From positions 1 to 64,000 of the forward strand of contig NZ_JALPTB010000031.1 of assembly GCF_023218075.1 (NCBI RefSeq): 64,000 nucleotides of DNA, in the 5' to 3' direction. This document shows, piece after piece, positions 60,581-64,000 of the stretch (position 1 is the stretch's first letter; each line of letters starts with the position of its first letter). The DNA is from Rhodococcus sp. HM1. Its GTDB lineage: Bacteria > Actinomycetota > Actinomycetes > Mycobacteriales > Mycobacteriaceae. The notes beneath the pieces are model-generated. The model worked only from the letters and a program-made list of their open reading frames with translations, had not been told where the DNA came from and ran no database searches. The position numbers were made by a program, and so were the translations under genes.

Positions 60581-61510
60581 ATGACGGACATCAGGGGACT
60601 GGGATATCTCAGGATCCAGACCACAGACATCGCACGATGGCGTGAACTCGTCGTCGACGGACTCGGCATGGCGATCGGCTCCGGCCCGGAACCGGACGGG
60701 CTGTACCTACGGATCGACGAGCGTCGCGCACGCCTGATCGTGCTGCCCGGCGAGACCGACAAGGCACTCGCCGTCGGCTGGGAGGTCCGCGACCAGTTCG
60801 CGCTCGAACGGGTGCGCGAGGCCGTGGAGAAGGCCGGTATCGCCGTCGAGGTGCTGTCGGAGCAGGAGTCGTTGTATCGCGACGCCGAGCAGGTCATCGC
60901 GTTCGACGATCCGGGCGGCACCCGCGTCGAGGTGTTCTTCGGCCCGGTGCTCGACCACAGCCCGGTCGTGACCCCGTTCGCCGGCCGATTCCACACCGGT
61001 GAGGAAGGACTCGGGCACGTCGTCCTGCCGTGCTTCCGGTTCGACCGGGTGTACGAGTTCTACACCGAGGTCCTCGGCTTCCTGCCGCGCGGTGCGATGC
61101 GCGTCGGCGGTCCGTCGGCACCGCCGCCGGCGCGGCGGGTGCGGTTCCTCGGTGTCAACCGGCGTCACCACAGCCTCGCGTTGTGCCCGGCACCGCCGAG
61201 CGAGCAGCCCGGCCTGGTGCACCTGATGCTCGAGGTCGAAACTCTCGACGCGGTCGGCCAGGCTCTGGATCGTGTTCGCGAGCTGGGCTTCTCGATCTCG
61301 TCGACGCTCGGTCGCCACACGAACGACAAGATGATCTCGTTCTACGTGCGGGCCCCCGGCGGCTGGGACATCGAGTTCGGCACCGAGGGCATGTTCGTCG
61401 ACGAGACGTTCTACACCGCCGAGGAGATCACCGCAGACAGTTACTGGGGCCACGACTGGTCCGGTTCCGAACCGCTCGCCGCGTTCGCGCCGCCGAGCGC
61501 GCAATCGTAG
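60581..61510 (+). CDS. hsaC: HsaC-like extradiol catechol dioxygenase
   Basis: This 309-residue type I extradiol dioxygenase cleaves the catecholic A ring. Iron ligands fit His146 (LGHVVLP), His214 (LVHLM) and Glu265 (DIEFG), and the acid-base residue region NRRHHSLAL is present, as is GRHTNDKMISFYVR. Two glyoxalase-fold domains are complete. Related to M. tuberculosis HsaC throughout but clearly diverged. GAAGGAACATCG precedes the ATG at 60581; it follows hsaA by 36 bases. Confidence 0.9.
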   Translation: MTDIRGLGYLRIQTTDIARWRELVVDGLGMAIGSGPEPDGLYLRIDERRARLIVLPGETDKALAVGWEVRDQFALERVREAVEKAGIAVEVLSEQESLYRDAEQVIAFDDPGGTRVEVFFGPVLDHSPVVTPFAGRFHTGEEGLGHVVLPCFRFDRVYEFYTEVLGFLPRGAMRVGGPSAPPPARRVRFLGVNRRHHSLALCPAPPSEQPGLVHLMLEVETLDAVGQALDRVRELGFSISSTLGRHTNDKMISFYVRAPGGWDIEFGTEGMFVDETFYTAEEITADSYWGHDWSGSEPLAAFAPPSAQS

Positions 61511-61519
61511 GGAGGGGCG

Positions 61520-61999
61520 ATGACCGATACGACCACACTCGTCGAGCAACTCGTCCGACGCGTCGAACTGCTCGAGGACACCCTCGCGATCCAGCAGCTC
61601 ATCACGACCTACGGGCCGGCCGTGGACAGCGGCTCGGCCGAGGCGGTCGGCGCGCTGTGGACCGAGGACGGGGTGTACGAAGTCGATTCGGGTGCGTACC
61701 GGGGCCGTGACGCGATCATGGCGATGGTGCGTTCCGAGGCACATCAGGGCTACATCCACGGTGGCTGCGGCCATCTGCTCGATCCGTTGAACATCCGGAT
61801 CGACGGGGACACCGCGGTCGTCACCTGCCATTCGCAGCTGATTCTCAACACGGACAAGGGTTTCCGTGTGAAGCGCGTGACCGCGAACAGGTGGGAGCTG
61901 GTGCGTGCGGACGGCCGGTGGCAGGTGAAACTGCGCATCGCGCGCGTTCTCGACGGTCGCGCCGACGCCCGCGACCTCCTCGCCGCGGGCGTGGCCTGA
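61520..61999 (+). CDS. SnoaL/NTF2-like protein
   Basis: This 159-residue protein has the cone-shaped SnoaL-like fold: LEDTLAIQQLITTYGPAVDSG, LWTEDGVYEVDSGAYRGRDAIMAMV near residue 46, then a beta-sheet half ending in WQVKLRIARVLDG. Members include ketosteroid-isomerase-like enzymes and dehydratases; Asp-rich pocket residues fit but no specific activity can be assigned. GGAGGGGCG precedes the ATG at 61520, nine bases after hsaC, so it is part of the hsa-like operon. Confidence 0.82.
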   Translation: MTDTTTLVEQLVRRVELLEDTLAIQQLITTYGPAVDSGSAEAVGALWTEDGVYEVDSGAYRGRDAIMAMVRSEAHQGYIHGGCGHLLDPLNIRIDGDTAVVTCHSQLILNTDKGFRVKRVTANRWELVRADGRWQVKLRIARVLDGRADARDLLAAGVA

Positions 62000-62004
62000 C
62001 CAGG

Positions 62005-62117
62005 ATTCGCCGGCGGTCGCGGATCCCGAACGCGACGCGGTAGAACAGCATCGGCCGGGTCGTCGAGCATCGGTACTCGACGGCCCGGCCGACCACCATG
62101 TCGTGATCCCCGCGACG
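62005..62117 (-). pseudogene. Flavin-reductase (HsaB-like) remnant
   Basis: The minus strand codes for RRGDHDMVVGRAVEY followed about four residues later by TTRPMLFYRVAFGIRD, closely resembling the C-terminal part of HsaB-type flavin reductases (a GDH motif, a short strand, then RPLLFYRG). The N-terminal three-quarters and a stop are missing and the flanks are low-complexity, so it looks like a decayed fragment. It lies in the 240-base gap between the SnoaL-like and TetR genes, on the strand opposite the hsa-like operon. Confidence 0.5.
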
Positions 62118-62239
62118 CGCACGTGATCCGCGGCCGGTTCCCGCTCTGCGGACGCACGTGTTGCCGCGCGCCGGAACGACCGTCCAGGGCCCGCTCGGTG
62201 GGACAATCGGTCGCGATCGGAACGGAAAGGGGAGCGACA

Positions 62240-62851
62240 ATGCCCAGGATCGGTGTGGCGCGGGACGGCGCCGAACCGTCTTCGGCGGACCAGCGGGAGC
62301 GGCACGTCCGCATTCTGGACGCGGCTGCGCACCTCGCGACCGAACACGACCTCGCGCACGTGCAGATGACCGAGGTCGCCAAGCGGGCCGGCGTGGCGAT
62401 CGGAACGCTCTACCGATACTTCCCGTCGAAGACGCACCTGTTCGTGGGTGTGATGCTGCACCGACTCGAACGATTCGCCGGGTACCGCCGGAACCCGGCG
62501 CCCGATCGTGGTCTTTCCGCGCAGGACGCGATCTGCGAGGCGCTGATCGAGATGACCCGCGAACTCGTCGCGCGCCCGACGCTGGCGTTGGCGATGTTGC
62601 AGTCCAACAGCACCGCGGCCGCCGGTGCGGTACCCGACGCGGTCAAGATCGAGGAGCAGTTCCAGAGCATCGTGCTCGACGCCGCCGGCATCACCGATCC
62701 CACCGACGCGGACCGCGACGTGCTGCGGCTGCTGTCGATGCTCTGGTACGGCGTCATCATCGCTCACCTCAACGGCCGATCGAGCCTCGAGGAGGCCGAA
62801 AGCGACATCAGGCGCAGCTGCCGCCTGCTGTTGGTGAATCTCGCGGCGTAG
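62240..62851 (+). CDS. TetR-family regulator, KstR-like
   Basis: This 203-residue regulator has an N-terminal part close to KstR: QRERHVRILDAAAHLA, then VQMTEVAKRAGVAIGTLYRYFPSKTHLFV as the HTH (residues about 40-68). The ligand domain (ARPTLALAMLQSNSTAA, LRLLSMLWYGVIIAHLNGRSS) is related but diverged. It probably senses a steroid-CoA and controls the nearby kshA/hsa-like genes. GAAAGGGGAGCG precedes the ATG at 62240. Confidence 0.86.
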   Translation: MPRIGVARDGAEPSSADQRERHVRILDAAAHLATEHDLAHVQMTEVAKRAGVAIGTLYRYFPSKTHLFVGVMLHRLERFAGYRRNPAPDRGLSAQDAICEALIEMTRELVARPTLALAMLQSNSTAAAGAVPDAVKIEEQFQSIVLDAAGITDPTDADRDVLRLLSMLWYGVIIAHLNGRSSLEEAESDIRRSCRLLLVNLAA

Positions 62852-62856
62852 CCGCC

Positions 62857-62899
62857 CGTGTGCCCTTTTGGCGGTCCTGACCGCCAGAAGTACACACCG
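62857..62899. repeat. Palindromic repeat, family 2, copy 2
   Basis: Imperfect arms beginning CGTGTGCCCTTTTGGCGGTC and ending in GTACACACCG lie between the TetR stop (62851) and the KstR2-type operator. Related to 12369-12412; may terminate the TetR transcript. Confidence 0.6.
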
Positions 62900-62909
62900 G
62901 CCTTAACAA

Positions 62910-62927
62910 ACCAAGCGATTGCTTGGT
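62910..62927. promoter_or_regulatory. KstR2-type operator upstream of the Rv3549c homologue
   Basis: ACCAAGCGATTGCTTGGT, with perfect 7-base arms, lies 55 bases before the SDR ATG. The 22 bases 62909-62930 are identical and in the same orientation as 43187-43208. Confidence 0.92.
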
Positions 62928-62982
62928 AAGTTCCTGAGTGCGCCCCGCGGAATCTGGGGCACCAATCGGAGTGGAGGCACGG

Positions 62983-63759
62983 ATGGATCTGGGACTCGAC
63001 GGCGCAGTTGTGCTGATCACCGGAGGTGTACGCGGGGTCGGCGCCGGTATCACCCGGACGTTCCTGCGGGCAGGCGCGACGGTCGTGACGTGCGCGCGGA
63101 ACCGGCCCGAGCGGGACATCGAAATCGACGGCCGCACCGCAGAATTCCTCGAATGCGACGTGCGTGACCCGGATCGGGTGCGTGAACTCGTCGACACCAT
63201 CGTGGCCCGCCACGGCAGGCTCGACGTGCTGGTCAACAACGCCGGTGGCTCGCCGTTCGCGCTCGCCGCCGACGCCAGCCCCAAGTTCCACGCCAAGATC
63301 GTCGAACTCAACCTGCTCGCGCCGCTGATCGTCGCGCAGGCAGCGAACGCGGTGATGCAGCAGCAGGACAGTGGCGGCTCGATCGTGAACATCTCGAGCG
63401 TGAGCGCGCACCGCCCGACACCCGGCACCGCGGCCTACGGTGCCGCGAAGGCGGGCCTCGACAGCCTCTCGACGACACTGGGCGTCGAATGGGCACCGAA
63501 GGTGCGGGTCAACTCGGTCGTGGTCGGCATGGTCGACACCGAACAGTCGCACCTGTTCTACGGCGACGAGGAAGGTATCGCCGCCGTCGGCGCGACCGTC
63601 CCGGCGGGCCGGCTGGCCACCCCGGACGACATCGGCAACTGCGCCGCATTTCTCGCATCCCCGCTGGCGGCGTACGTCAGCGGATCCACACTGACCGTCC
63701 ACGGCGGCGGCGAACGCCCTGCCTATCTGGCAGCGGCCCGAACGAAGGAGGCAAAGTGA
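62983..63759 (+). CDS. Short-chain dehydrogenase, Rv3549c-like (KstR2 regulon)
   Basis: This 258-residue SDR has TGGVRGVG near residue 13, NNAG near 86, Ser in NISSVSAH and the catalytic YGAAK. Its place after a KstR2-type operator and before a second SDR matches Rv3549c-Rv3548c. Its step in HIP degradation is not settled; oxidation of a hydroxyacyl-CoA is likely. GGAGGCACGG precedes the ATG at 62983; an in-frame GTG at 62938 is an unlikely alternative. Confidence 0.88.
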   Translation: MDLGLDGAVVLITGGVRGVGAGITRTFLRAGATVVTCARNRPERDIEIDGRTAEFLECDVRDPDRVRELVDTIVARHGRLDVLVNNAGGSPFALAADASPKFHAKIVELNLLAPLIVAQAANAVMQQQDSGGSIVNISSVSAHRPTPGTAAYGAAKAGLDSLSTTLGVEWAPKVRVNSVVVGMVDTEQSHLFYGDEEGIAAVGATVPAGRLATPDDIGNCAAFLASPLAAYVSGSTLTVHGGGERPAYLAAARTKEAK

Positions 63760-64000
63760 GTGGACTGCTGGACGGTCGCGTCGTCATCGTGACAGGCGCC
63801 GGGCGGGGGCTCGGCAGGGCGCACGCGCTGGCGTTCGCCGCGGAAGGCGCCAAGGTCGTGGTCAACGACATCGGTGTCGGCAGCGACGGGTCGGTGACCG
63901 GGGAGACCCCCGGGGAACAGGTCGTCGCGGAGATCCGCGCGGCCGGTGGCGAAGCCGTGGTCAACGGCGACGACGTCGCCGACTGGGACGGCGCCGCGAA
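63756..64000 (+). CDS. Short-chain dehydrogenase, Rv3548c-like, cut by the window edge
   Basis: The first 81 codons are present, starting at a GTG that overlaps the preceding SDR stop (GTGA) with GAAGGAGG upstream. [20 protein letters not shown] near residue 14 and VVVNDIG near 35 are the nucleotide-binding region of MFE-2/Rv3548c-type hydroxyacyl-CoA dehydrogenases. The protein continues beyond position 64000. Confidence 0.85.
   Translation, partial: MSGLLDGRVVIVTGAGRGLGRAHALAFAAEGAKVVVNDIGVGSDGSVTGETPGEQVVAEIRAAGGEAVVNGDDVADWDGAA

Noticed and set aside
60707-62767. A 686-codon open frame on the minus strand
   Set aside because: It is antisense to hsaC, the SnoaL-like gene and the TetR gene and has no protein-like features; the HsaB-like fragment at 62005-62117 is in another frame.

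Overview
The window is very GC-rich actinobacterial chromosome, with GTG starts common and many 4-base stop/start overlaps (ATGA or GTGA). The steroid-degradation genes have the order and sequence of mycolic-acid actinobacteria, and gene content points to Rhodococcus, possibly of the R. rhodochrous/pyridinivorans group. The species is inferred. No rRNA, tRNA, CRISPR array, phage or insertion sequence was seen.

Backbone. The KstR2 regulon, which degrades the last two steroid rings (HIP) after cholesterol side-chain and A/B-ring removal, is present in three pieces that keep the Mycobacterium tuberculosis order. Block 1 (4.7-14.2 kb) is fadE33-fadE32-fadE31-enoyl-CoA hydratase-fadD3, divergent from fadE30-ipdF-kstR2-fadA6. 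Block 2 (39.7-43.2 kb) is ipdC-ipdB-ipdA-echA20. Block 3 (62.9 kb to the right edge) holds two SDR genes matching Rv3549c and Rv3548c. A near-perfect palindrome of the KstR2-operator type precedes each divergent or outward promoter (10321-10344, 43188-43205, 62910-62927).

Insert A (14.2-39.6 kb) lies between the convergent fadA6 and ipdC genes. It holds decayed MaoC and SDR genes, an acyl-CoA ligase, a carotenoid-oxygenase-family enzyme, a branched-chain-type ABC importer, two alpha/beta hydrolases, a FadR-type GntR regulator and a divergent SDR/aldehyde dehydrogenase pair. Two matching GntR-type operators (18524, 26143) tie these into one likely pathway, probably uptake and oxidative double-bond cleavage of an alkenyl-aromatic or terpenoid compound. 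A P450/TetR pair, an AcoR-like regulator with a Baeyer-Villiger monooxygenase and esterase, a secreted CocE-type hydrolase and an SDR follow.

Insert B (43.2-62.9 kb) lies between echA20 and the Rv3549c homologue, which are divergent neighbours in M. tuberculosis. It carries a second set of steroid-ring genes: two acyl-CoA ligases, kshA, a divergent hsaD-hsaA-hsaC set, an Old Yellow Enzyme and an F420-type oxidoreductase, an IclR regulator and a KstR-like TetR. Among them sit an MFS exporter and a decaying type VII secretion-associated locus (lipoprotein, TPR-region protein, EspC-like and YbaB-like proteins). No hsaB is present, but a flavin-reductase-like fragment lies on the opposite strand at 62.0 kb.

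The left 4.7 kb (ArgJ homologue, acetoacetate-decarboxylase-fold protein, aldo/keto reductase, SRPBCC-ArsR pair, P-loop kinase) is not obviously steroid-related. Intergenic spaces contain strong hairpin terminators and two families of palindromic repeats.
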